Below the pieces are notes generated by a model. That model was not told the origin of the DNA, did not search any database, and was given only the letters and a program-made list of their open reading frames with translations. Of a DNA stretch of 64,000 nucleotides, positions 18,188 to 25,702 are shown one piece after another. A program made the translations under genes and the position numbers. The stretch is from Streptomyces tuirus (GTDB lineage Bacteria > Actinomycetota > Actinomycetes > Streptomycetales > Streptomycetaceae). The stretch spans positions 2,220,001-2,284,000 of the forward strand of contig NZ_AP023439.1 in assembly GCF_014701095.1 (NCBI RefSeq). The letters run 5' to 3'. Positions within the stretch are counted from its first letter, which is position 1, and each line of letters opens with the position of its first letter.

Positions 18188-18790
18188 TCAGCCCCCGTAC
18201 GGCCGGCTCGCCCGGGCCTCCCGCAACGCCGTTCCCCACCACACCAGTTGGTCCAGCATGGTCTTCGCCGCCGCGTCCGGGCCGGACGGGTCGCGCAGGG
18301 CGCCCCGGTCGTCGAAGGCGGCACCGGCGTTGTGGAAGGAGACGGTGTCGCGGACCGTGACGGCGTGGAGCTCGGCGAAGACCTGACGCAGGTGCTCCAC
18401 CGCGCGCAGGCCACCGGACAGACCGCCGTAGGAGACCAGGCCGACGGGCTTGGTCTGCCATTCGGTGAAGTGCCAGTCGACGAGGTTCTTCAGGCCCGCC
18501 GGGAAGGAGTGGTTGTACTCGGGGGTGAGCACCACGAAGGCGTCCGCGCGGGCCAGCTTCGGGGTGATGCCGGACAGCGCGGCGGTCGCCTCCGGGGTCG
18601 GTTCGAGGGACATGGGCAGGGCGGCCTCGGCGACGTCCACGACCTCGGCGACCAGGTCGTCCCGGTCCCGGATGCGGTCCAGGAGCCAGTCCGCGACGAC
18701 GGGGCCGAAGCGTCCGTGCCGGTTGCTGCCCACGACGAGGGTGAGGCGGAGGGGGTCGGCGGCGGCTGGTGCGGTGGTGGTCGGGTTCAT
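18188..18790 (-). CDS. NADPH-dependent FMN reductase (probable SoxR-regulon member)
   Basis: A 200-residue flavodoxin-fold reductase of the NADPH-dependent FMN/azoreductase family. The FMN phosphate loop is GSNRHGRFG near the N-terminus, and the second FMN contact is TPEYNHSFPAGLKN. It would reduce FMN or quinones, possibly protecting against redox-cycling compounds. A perfect-arm SoxR-like operator lies 16 bp upstream of the start. An FMN reductase gene of this type is a known SoxR target in S. coelicolor, so oxidative or redox-drug induction is likely. It converges with the GGCT-like gene. Confidence 0.9.
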   Translation of the reverse strand: MNPTTTAPAAADPLRLTLVVGSNRHGRFGPVVADWLLDRIRDRDDLVAEVVDVAEAALPMSLEPTPEATAALSGITPKLARADAFVVLTPEYNHSFPAGLKNLVDWHFTEWQTKPVGLVSYGGLSGGLRAVEHLRQVFAELHAVTVRDTVSFHNAGAAFDDRGALRDPSGPDAAAKTMLDQLVWWGTALREARASRPYGG

Positions 18791-18806
18791 GCGGGACAGC
18801 CTTGTA

Positions 18807-18824
18807 CCTCAACCAAACTTGAGG
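18807..18824 (-). promoter_or_regulatory. SoxR-binding site (SoxR box)
   Basis: CCTCAACCAAACTTGAGG is an 18-bp palindrome with 6-bp perfect outer arms (CCTCAA/TTGAGG) and central ACCAAA-type spacing. It matches the SoxR box of E. coli soxS and of the S. coelicolor SoxR regulon. It sits directly upstream of the FMN reductase gene, in the position of an elongated -35/-10 spacer. No soxR gene is in the window. Confidence 0.8.
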
Positions 18825-19061
18825 TCAAGCGGTGGCGCGTGAACCCGGGTCACCCGTTCACACGCGCACCCCGCGCATTTCCGCACCCCGCCCTCCGAAC
18901 GCCCGTGACCTGCCGAAACGACCACGAGTGGCCACCGGTGCATCTCGCCCTGACACCCATTCACCCCAATTCTGACGCCCCCTCAGGGGGCGCGGTCGTC
19001 CCGCTGCCCGTTACCTCGGAAGGGCAGGCGCACGACCGACCCGCTCGAAGGGGGAGCACCG

Positions 19062-19583
19062 ATGCGACGTACCGCCCGGCCGCTGACCGGCATGGCGCTC
19101 GCCGTCGCCGCCGCGGCTCTCGGCGCGGCCCCCGCGTACGGCTCGTCCGCCGGTGGCCTGGAGGTGTCCCCCGCCTCGGTCGTGCCCGGCGGTCAGGTCA
19201 CGGTGCGCACGGCCGCCTGCGGCGACGGCGGCTCGGCGACGGGTGACGCCAGCGCGGTCGGGGCCGGTTCCCTCAGCCTGGCGCCGGACGCGGCCGGGCA
19301 GGACGCGACGGGGCGGTTCAGGGTGCCGCCGAGCGCGCAGCCGGGGACGTACGAGATCACCGCCACCTGCGGCGGCAGCGGCCGGCGGACCACCGGGGAC
19401 CTGGTGGTCACGCTCACGCCGATGCGCGGGCAGGTGCATCCACGGGGGAGCGTGAAGACGGGGGTCGGCGGCGCACTGGGCCCCGATCCCGTGCAGACCG
19501 CGGCCGGCGTGGCGGCCCTCGCCGTCGCCGCCGCGGGCGGTACCTGGCTCCTGCATCGCCGGGCGAGAGGCGACGGGATCTGA
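19062..19583 (+). CDS. Secreted, C-terminally anchored protein paired with class F sortase
   Basis: A 173-residue exported protein. It has a signal peptide (MRRTARPLTGMALAVAAAALGAAPAYG), a single Ig-like beta domain (LEVSPASVVPGGQVTVRTAAC ... PGTYEITATC) with a probable disulfide, and a C-terminal hydrophobic helix followed by HRRARG. There is no LPXTG motif, so it is a membrane-anchored companion rather than an obvious sortase substrate. GAAGGGGGAG lies before ATG 19062. It lies 113 bp upstream of the class F sortase gene in the same direction, a common pairing in Streptomyces. The function is unknown. Confidence 0.75.
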   Translation: MRRTARPLTGMALAVAAAALGAAPAYGSSAGGLEVSPASVVPGGQVTVRTAACGDGGSATGDASAVGAGSLSLAPDAAGQDATGRFRVPPSAQPGTYEITATCGGSGRRTTGDLVVTLTPMRGQVHPRGSVKTGVGGALGPDPVQTAAGVAALAVAAAGGTWLLHRRARGDGI

Positions 19584-19696
19584 CGGACACCCTCCGCTGT
19601 CCGTCGCCGGTACCGCATGTCCCCTCCCCCTCCGGGTCCGACGCCCCTCGCGGCCCGGAGGGGGGTACGGGGGCCGAAGCCCAGAAAGGGGTGAGT

Positions 19697-20356
19697 GTGC
19701 GCAGGTTCCCCAGGCCCGGCAGCGGCGTCCGCGATCCCGCGAACGCGGCCATGGCGGCCGTCACGGTGTTCGCCCTGTGCTCCGGGGTGTGGCTGCTGCG
19801 CGACGGCGCCGTCACCCACGCCCCGCCCCAGCCGTCCGCCGCGCAGGCCCGGGCCGGACTGGACGGCCGCGCCGGGGAGCGGCCCGCCGTGCCCGCGCTG
19901 CCGCCCTCGCCGCCCGACCGCATCCGCATCCCGGCGATCGGGGTGAACGCCCCACTGACCGGGCTCGGCCTGACGAGGACCGGCAGCCTCGACGTACCGC
20001 CCGCGGCGGACGAGAACCTCGCCGGCTGGTACGAGGCCGGCACCACCCCCGGGGAGCCGGGCACGGCGATCGTCGCCGGCCACGTCGACAACGCCGACGG
20101 CCCCGCCGTCTTCTACGACCTGGGCGCCCTGGCCCGGGGCAGCACCATCGAGGTGGACCGGCGGGACGGCGGCGTCGCGGTGTTCACCGTGGACGCCGTG
20201 GAGGTCTACGCCGCGAAGGACTTCCCCGACGAGAAGGTCTACGGCCCTGCCCGCCGCCCCGAGCTGCGGGTCATCACCTGCGGCGGCGGGTACTCCCGCG
20301 GCACCGGGTACCAGGGGAACGTCGTCGTCTTCGCGCATCTGACCGGCAGCCGGTGA
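19697..20356 (+). CDS. Class F sortase (cysteine transpeptidase)
   Basis: A 219-residue membrane-anchored sortase. An N-terminal hydrophobic segment (AAMAAVTVFALCSGVWLL) is followed by a Pro-rich stalk and the sortase barrel. Catalytic residues are H129 (VAGHVDNADG), C195 (RVITCGG) and R201 (YSRGTGY). Class F enzymes are actinobacterial and their substrates are mostly unknown. GTG 19697 is preferred over the GTG at 19691 because AAAGGGG lies 5 nt upstream of the former. The preceding secreted protein is probably a functional partner. Confidence 0.9.
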   Translation: MRRFPRPGSGVRDPANAAMAAVTVFALCSGVWLLRDGAVTHAPPQPSAAQARAGLDGRAGERPAVPALPPSPPDRIRIPAIGVNAPLTGLGLTRTGSLDVPPAADENLAGWYEAGTTPGEPGTAIVAGHVDNADGPAVFYDLGALARGSTIEVDRRDGGVAVFTVDAVEVYAAKDFPDEKVYGPARRPELRVITCGGGYSRGTGYQGNVVVFAHLTGSR

Positions 20357-20398
20357 CACGCCCAGGACATGGGCCCGCCCCCAGGCCCCCGACAGGCG

Positions 20399-21181
20399 CT
20401 AGGCCGGCCACTGTTCGTACGCCAGGTTCCCGACCAGGGCGAAGACGACCGTCAGCAGGACGACGCGGACGAAGCCGCTGCCCCGCTTGAGGGCGGTGTG
20501 GGCACCGAGGGTGCCGCCCGCCAGGTTGAAGACGGCCATCAGGGCGGCCAGTTGCCACAGGACCGCGCCCTGCCAGGCGAAGGTGGCGAGGGCGCCCGCG
20601 TTGGTGCAGCAGTTGACGATCTTGGCGGTGGCGGAGGCCGTGACGAGGTCGAGGTGGAGGATCGCGGTGAGCGCGAGAACCAGGAACGTACCGGTGCCGG
20701 GGCCTATGAGTCCGTCGTAGAAGCCGATGCCGAGGCCGGCCAGGCCGATCGCCGCGAGGATCCGGCGGCGGGTGGCCGGGCCGGTCGCGGGGGCCGTGCC
20801 GAAGGCGGGCCGCAGGATCACGAAGGCGGCGACCCCCAGCAGCACCACCATGATCACCGGCTTCAGGACGGCGGTGCTCATCCCCGCCGCGAAGAACGCC
20901 CCGGCCGAGGATCCGGCGAGGGCGGCCAGCCCGATGCGGACGGCGGTGCGGACGTCCACGGGAGCCTTGCGGGCGTACGTCACGGCCGCGCCGGTGGTGC
21001 CGACGATGGCGACGGCCTTGTTGGTGCCGAGCGCGTGCGCGGCGGGTGTGTTCCCCGGCAGCCCGAGCAGCAGCACGGGCAGCAGCAGGAGGCCGCCCCC
21101 GCCGACCACGGCGTCGATCCAGCCGGCGGCGAGGGCCGCGACGCAGAGCAGGACGATCATGGTCAGCGATATGTCGGGCAT
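20399..21181 (-). CDS. TauE/SafE-family membrane exporter
   Basis: A 260-residue polytopic membrane protein with about seven or eight hydrophobic helices. The family repeat motif WIDAVVGGGGLLLLPVLLLGLP is near the N-terminus and FYDGLIGPGTGTFLVLAL is in the second half. Members export sulfite, sulfoacetate or other organosulfonates. ATG 21181 is chosen because the hydrophobic start MPDISLTMIVLLC is conserved. An upstream in-frame extension exists only across a tandem repeat of 33 bp. It neighbours the nitrite reductase operon divergently, but a link to nitrogen is not evident. Confidence 0.85.
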   Translation of the reverse strand: MPDISLTMIVLLCVAALAAGWIDAVVGGGGLLLLPVLLLGLPGNTPAAHALGTNKAVAIVGTTGAAVTYARKAPVDVRTAVRIGLAALAGSSAGAFFAAGMSTAVLKPVIMVVLLGVAAFVILRPAFGTAPATGPATRRRILAAIGLAGLGIGFYDGLIGPGTGTFLVLALTAILHLDLVTASATAKIVNCCTNAGALATFAWQGAVLWQLAALMAVFNLAGGTLGAHTALKRGSGFVRVVLLTVVFALVGNLAYEQWPA

Positions 21182-21224
21182 GATCGCGACCCTATGCGAG
21201 GCCGGCCCGCCGCCTCTGCGACGC

Positions 21225-21330
21225 CCCTCACAGCCCACGGGCGTCGCGCTGCGGAATCCCTCACAGCCCATGGGCGTGGTGCTGCGGGATCCCTCACAGC
21301 CCACGGGGTCGGGCTGCGGGATCCCTCACG
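21225..21330. repeat. Tandem 33-bp imperfect repeats
   Basis: Units beginning CCCTCACAGCCCA start at 21225, 21258 and 21291, with a partial unit at 21323, so periods are 33, 33 and 32 bp. Each also holds GGGCGT...GCTGCGG. They sit between the divergent exporter gene and the GlnR-like box of the nir operon. On the minus strand the units are in frame as 11-residue repeats ending in the exporter start, which could be a coding extension but more likely is not. Confidence 0.75.
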
Positions 21331-21391
21331 GTCCGCCGTCCTCGCACCTCGGGAAGTCTCACACTCCCCGGCTCCGGCCGCTGAGGGCAGC

Positions 21392-21429
21392 GTTCCCCGC
21401 GGGAAACAGAGGTGATGCTGCCGGGTAAC
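21392..21429 (+). promoter_or_regulatory. GlnR-like box upstream of the nitrite reductase operon
   Basis: GTTCC (21392), GAAAC (21403), GATGC (21414) and GTAAC (21425-21429) fall on an 11-bp register. GTTCC-n6-GAAAC is a close match to the GlnR consensus gTnAC-n6-GaAAC. The last half-site ends 23 nt before ATG 21453, exactly as for nasA. nirB is a known GlnR target in S. coelicolor. Confidence 0.7.
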
Positions 21430-21452
21430 ACCGGCACCGCACGCTCAAGTAC

Positions 21453-22670
21453 ATGACCTCGAACGAGCGTGTGGTGGTGATCGGCACCGGCCTCGCGGGC
21501 GTACGGCTCGCCCGGCGGCTCGGTGAGCTCGGCACGCCCGCGCTGCTGATCGGCGAGGAGGAGCACCGGCCCTACAACCGGGTGCTGCTCGCCGAGGTGC
21601 TGGCCGGACGGTACAGCCCCGAGGTGATCGCCCTGCCCTCGCCCACGGCACTGACCCGCGGCCGGGTCACCGGAATCGACCGCGAGGCGCGGACCGTGCG
21701 GTGCGCGGACGGCTCGGTGGTCGCATACGACACGCTCGTCCTGGCCACCGGATCCAACCCCGTGCTGCCGCCGCTGCGCGGCCTGTTCACCGCGAACCAC
21801 CAACTGCCCGAGGGCGTGCACGCGTTCCGCACCATGGACGACTGCCTGGGGCTGTCCAAGGCGGTCCGGCCGGGCGCCAAGGCGGTCGTCATCGGCGGCG
21901 GGCTCCTCGGCGTCTCCGCCGCCCGCGCCCTCGCGCTGCGCGGCGCGCAGGTCGTACTCGCCCAGCAGTCCGAGCGGCTGATGGAGCGCCAGCTCGACCC
22001 GGCCGCCTCGAAGCTGGTCCGGCGTCACCTCACCGGCCTCGGCGTCGAGGTGCACACCGAGCTGCGCGTGCGCGACGTCCGCTGCGTCGGCGGTGCGGTC
22101 CGCTCGGTGGAGATGGCCGACGGATACGCCCTCGACGCCGACCTCGTGGTGCTGGCCTGCGGGGTCCACCCGCGGGTGGGTCTGGCGCAGGCGGCCGGCC
22201 TGGAGGTGCGCAAGGGCATCGTCGTCGACGACGAGCTGCGCACCTCCGACCCGCACATCCACGCCCTCGGGGACTGCGTCCAGCACCACGGCACGGTGTA
22301 CGGCCTCGCCACCCCGGCGCTCGAACAGGCCGACGCGCTGGCCGAGTTGCTGGCCGGTGACATCACCGCCCGGTACACCGGCACGCGTTCCCTGACGCGG
22401 CTCACGCTCAACGGGCACGACAGCCCCTTCGACCTCGCCGCGTTCGGCGAGACCGAGGCCCTCCCGGGCGACGACGTCGTCCAGCTCGCCGACGCCACCC
22501 GCGGCACCTACCGCAAGGTCGTCGTCCGCGACGACCGCCTGGTCGGCGGGGTCCTCGTCGGCGAACTCGGCACCGTCGGCGCACTCGCCCGCGCCTGGGA
22601 GGGAGCAGAGCCGCTCCCCTCCGACGGCGGCCCGCTGCTCCACCTGCTCACCAACGATGGAGGCTCCTGA
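21453..22670 (+). CDS. NAD(P)/FAD-dependent oxidoreductase of the nitrite reductase operon
   Basis: A 405-residue flavoprotein with two dinucleotide folds: VVVIGTGLAGVRLARRL at the N-terminus and AVVIGGGLLGVSAARALALRG near residue 145, plus HIHALGDCVQHHG. It resembles the N-terminal half of NirB but lacks iron-sulfur and siroheme domains. It may supply electrons to nitrate reductase (a NasB/NasC-type role) or to NirB. The TGA overlaps the ATG of nirB by one base. It is the first gene of the GlnR-like-controlled operon. Confidence 0.85.
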   Translation: MTSNERVVVIGTGLAGVRLARRLGELGTPALLIGEEEHRPYNRVLLAEVLAGRYSPEVIALPSPTALTRGRVTGIDREARTVRCADGSVVAYDTLVLATGSNPVLPPLRGLFTANHQLPEGVHAFRTMDDCLGLSKAVRPGAKAVVIGGGLLGVSAARALALRGAQVVLAQQSERLMERQLDPAASKLVRRHLTGLGVEVHTELRVRDVRCVGGAVRSVEMADGYALDADLVVLACGVHPRVGLAQAAGLEVRKGIVVDDELRTSDPHIHALGDCVQHHGTVYGLATPALEQADALAELLAGDITARYTGTRSLTRLTLNGHDSPFDLAAFGETEALPGDDVVQLADATRGTYRKVVVRDDRLVGGVLVGELGTVGALARAWEGAEPLPSDGGPLLHLLTNDGGS

Positions 22671-25288
22671 TGACCGCCACCCCGGAGGCCACGGAGGCCA
22701 CCCCCACGATCGTGCTCGTCGGCCACGGCATGGTCGGCCAGCGCTTCCTCGAGGCGCTCGCCGAGCGCGGCCTCACCGCCACCCACCGCGTGGTCGTGCT
22801 CTGCGAGGAGCCGCGCCCGGCCTACGACCGCGTCGCCCTCACCTCGTACTTCTCGGGGAAGACCCCCGAGGACCTCTCCATGACGGATCTGGACTTCATC
22901 GCCGCGCACGGCATCGAGCTGCGCGTCGGCGACCCGGCGGTGTCCGTCGACCGTGAGGCCCGCGAGGTCACCGCCCGCTCCGGTGAGGTCTTCGCCTACG
23001 ACACCCTCGTGCTCGCCACCGGCTCCTACCCCTTCGTCCCGCCGGTCCCGGGCAAGGACGCCGAGGGCTGTTTCGTCTACCGCACGATCGAGGACCTGCT
23101 CGCGATCGAGGAGTACGCGAAGTCGAAGGCCACGGTGGGTGCCGTGGTCGGCGGCGGTCTGCTCGGGCTGGAGGCCGCCGGGGCGCTGAAGGGCCTCGGA
23201 CTCACCTCGCACATCGTGGAGTTCGCGCCCCGGCTGATGCCCGTCCAGGTGGACGACGGCGGCGGTGCCGCGCTGCTGCGGACCATCGAGGAGATGGGCC
23301 TGAGCGTCCACACGGGCGTGGGCACGCAGGAGATCCTCGTCGACGCCAAGGGTGCCGTCACCGGCATGAAGCTCTCCGACGGTTCCGAACTCGCCGCCGA
23401 CATGGTGGTGTTCTCCGCCGGTGTGCGCCCCCGCGACCAGCTGGCCCGCGACTGCGGTCTGACGGTCGGGGAGCGCGGCGGCATCACCGTCGACGAGCAG
23501 TGCCGTACGGTCGCCGACCCGCACGTCTTCGCGATCGGCGAGTGCGCGCTGGCCTCCGACGGCCGGGTGTACGGCCTGGTGGCCCCGGGCTACGAGCAGG
23601 CCGAGACGGCCGCGGCCACGATCGCCTCGGACGAGGCGTCCTTCACCGGCGCCGACCTCTCCACCAAGCTGAAGCTGCTCGGCGTGGACGTGGCGTCCTT
23701 CGGTGACGCGCACGGCACCGCCGAGGACTGCCTGGACGTCGTCTACTCCGACTCCCGCGCGGGCCTGTACAAGAAGCTGGTCATCGGCCGGGACGGCACG
23801 CTGCTCGGCGGCATCCTGGTCGGCGACGCGGAGGCCTACGGCACGCTGAAGGCGTTCACCGGATCGGTCCCGCCGGTCTCCCCCGAGTCGCTGGTGCTGC
23901 CCGCCGGGGCCGGGGAGTCCGTGCAGCTCGGCCCGTCCGCGCTGCCCGACGAGGCGGTCATCTGCTCCTGCCACAACGTCTCCAAGGGCACGATCCGCGG
24001 CGCGGTCACCGACCACCAGTGCACGACCGTGCCCGAGGTGAAGAAGTGCACCAAGGCCGGCACCGGCTGCGGCTCCTGCGTCAAGGTCCTCGGCCAGCTC
24101 GTCAACGCCGAGCTGGAGGCGAGCGGCGTCGAGGTCGACAAGGGCCTGTGCGGCTGCTTCGGGCAGACCCGCGAGGAGCTCTACGAGATCGTCCACGCCC
24201 TGCGCATCACCACCTACCGGGACCTGCTGGACCGGCACGGCCGCGAGGAGGCCCGGGGCGGTGACGGCTGCGAGGTCTGCAAGCCGGCCGTCGGCTCGAT
24301 CATCGCCTCCCTCGCCCCGACGATCGGCGCGAGCGGCTACGTCCTGGACGGCGAGCAGGCGGCCCTCCAGGACACCAACGACCACTTCCTGGCCAACCTG
24401 CAGAAGAACGGCTCGTACTCGGTCGTGCCGCGGATCCCCGGGGGCGAGATCGCCCCGGAGAAGCTGATCGTGATCGGCGAGATCGCCCGGGACTTCGGCC
24501 TCTACACGAAGATCACCGGCGGTCAGCGGATCGACATGTTCGGCGCCCGCGTCGAGCAACTGCCGCTGATCTGGGCCCGGCTGGTGGACGCCGGCTTCGA
24601 GTCCGGCCACGCCTACGGCAAGTCGCTGCGCACGGTGAAGTCCTGCGTCGGCCAGACCTGGTGCCGCTACGGCGTCCAGGACTCGGTGCGGATGGCGATC
24701 GACCTGGAGCTGCGCTACCGGGGGCTCAGGTCGCCGCACAAGCTCAAGTCGGCGGTCTCCGGCTGCCAGCGCGAGTGCGCCGAGGCCCAGTCGAAGGACT
24801 TCGGCGTGATCGCCACGGCCAACGGCTGGAACCTCTACGTCGGCGGCAACGGCGGCGCGACCCCGCGGCACGCGGACCTCCTGGCGCAGGACCTGTCGGA
24901 CGCCGAACTGGTCCGCCTGATCGACCGGTTCCTGATGTTCTACATCCGCACCGCCGACCGGCTGGAGCGCACGTCGACGTGGCTGGAGCGGATCCCCGGC
25001 GGCCTCGACCACGTGCGGGACGTCGTCGTCCACGACTCGCTCGGCATCTGCGACGAGCTGGAGCAGCTGATGCGGGCGCATGTCGCGCACTACCGCGACG
25101 AGTGGGCCGAGACCGTCAACGACCCCGAGAAGCTCGCCCGGTTCGTGTCCTTCGTGAACGCGCCGGACACCCCGGACCCCGTCGTCGCCTTCGTGCCCGA
25201 GCGCGACCAGATGAAGCCCGACCTGCCGCTGCTGTCCATCGGCATGCGACCCGCCGCTGACGTACTGGAAGGAAGCGCCCAGCGATGA
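22670..25288 (+). CDS. nirB: Assimilatory nitrite reductase [NAD(P)H] large subunit
   Basis: An 872-residue enzyme reducing nitrite to ammonium with NAD(P)H. Its domains are an FAD/NAD pyridine reductase (residues 1-410), a BFD-type 2Fe-2S domain (about 425-480, CSCHNVSKG...CTKAGTGCGSC), a ferredoxin-like half-domain, and a 4Fe-4S siroheme domain with SCVGQTWC (about 656-663) and SGCQRECAEAQ (about 696-706). All four cysteines of the siroheme-cluster bridge are present. The length is normal. It overlaps both the upstream flavoprotein gene and downstream nirD. Siroheme is presumably made with the chelatase encoded at 11803-12573. Confidence 0.97.
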   Translation: MTATPEATEATPTIVLVGHGMVGQRFLEALAERGLTATHRVVVLCEEPRPAYDRVALTSYFSGKTPEDLSMTDLDFIAAHGIELRVGDPAVSVDREAREVTARSGEVFAYDTLVLATGSYPFVPPVPGKDAEGCFVYRTIEDLLAIEEYAKSKATVGAVVGGGLLGLEAAGALKGLGLTSHIVEFAPRLMPVQVDDGGGAALLRTIEEMGLSVHTGVGTQEILVDAKGAVTGMKLSDGSELAADMVVFSAGVRPRDQLARDCGLTVGERGGITVDEQCRTVADPHVFAIGECALASDGRVYGLVAPGYEQAETAAATIASDEASFTGADLSTKLKLLGVDVASFGDAHGTAEDCLDVVYSDSRAGLYKKLVIGRDGTLLGGILVGDAEAYGTLKAFTGSVPPVSPESLVLPAGAGESVQLGPSALPDEAVICSCHNVSKGTIRGAVTDHQCTTVPEVKKCTKAGTGCGSCVKVLGQLVNAELEASGVEVDKGLCGCFGQTREELYEIVHALRITTYRDLLDRHGREEARGGDGCEVCKPAVGSIIASLAPTIGASGYVLDGEQAALQDTNDHFLANLQKNGSYSVVPRIPGGEIAPEKLIVIGEIARDFGLYTKITGGQRIDMFGARVEQLPLIWARLVDAGFESGHAYGKSLRTVKSCVGQTWCRYGVQDSVRMAIDLELRYRGLRSPHKLKSAVSGCQRECAEAQSKDFGVIATANGWNLYVGGNGGATPRHADLLAQDLSDAELVRLIDRFLMFYIRTADRLERTSTWLERIPGGLDHVRDVVVHDSLGICDELEQLMRAHVAHYRDEWAETVNDPEKLARFVSFVNAPDTPDPVVAFVPERDQMKPDLPLLSIGMRPAADVLEGSAQR

Positions 25289-25635
25289 CCCTGGCACCCG
25301 AGACCACCGACCTCAAGATCGAACTCGCCCTGGACGGCGACTGGTTCACGGTCTGCGACCTGGCGGCGCTGCTGCCGGGCCGCGGGGTGGCCGCACTGCT
25401 GCCGGACGGCCGGCAGGCCGCGATCTTCCGCGACCGCTCCGGCGAGCTGTTCGCCATCGACAACCGCGACCCCTTCACCGGCGCGGCGGTCCTCTCCCGC
25501 GGCCTCACCGGCACCCACCAGGGCCGCCCCTTCGTCGCCTCTCCCCTGCTGAAGCAGCGCTTCGACCTGGCGTCGGGCGAGTGCCTGGACGACGAGACGG
25601 TACGGGTGACCGCCTACAAGGTGCGGACGGCGTAA
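25285..25635 (+). CDS. nirD: Nitrite reductase small subunit NirD
   Basis: A 116-residue Rieske-fold protein that associates with NirB. The segments GDWFTVCDLAALLPGRGV and AIDNRDPFTGAAVLSRGL match NirD. It has no CxH...CxxH Rieske ligands, as is usual for NirD, so it carries no cluster. The ATG at 25285 overlaps the nirB stop by four bases (ATGA), which keeps the subunits coupled. A strong terminator hairpin follows. Confidence 0.95.
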   Translation: MTLAPETTDLKIELALDGDWFTVCDLAALLPGRGVAALLPDGRQAAIFRDRSGELFAIDNRDPFTGAAVLSRGLTGTHQGRPFVASPLLKQRFDLASGECLDDETVRVTAYKVRTA

Positions 25636-25663
25636 CCGCTCGACCGCGGCCGTCCAGGAACAG

Positions 25664-25692
25664 GAGCACCCCTCGTTCGCGGAGGGGTGCTC
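25664..25692. terminator. Terminator after nirBD
   Basis: GAGCACCCCTC (25664-25674) pairs with GAGGGGTGCTC (25682-25692), giving an 11-bp perfect stem with a 7-nt loop. It ends 10 bp before the convergent stop of the HTH-lysozyme-like gene and can serve both strands. Confidence 0.8.
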
Positions 25693-25702
25693 TCCGCGTC
25701 GC

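Noticed and set aside
20399..21304. N-terminal repeat extension of the TauE/SafE protein from 21304
   Set aside because: The extension is only the tandem DNA repeat in translation and lacks a start with a ribosome-binding site; kept as a caveat in the repeat entry.
22508..25297. A 929-codon frame antisense to nirB
   Set aside because: Low-complexity, His/Arg/Val-rich translation typical of antisense frames; nirB is unambiguous.
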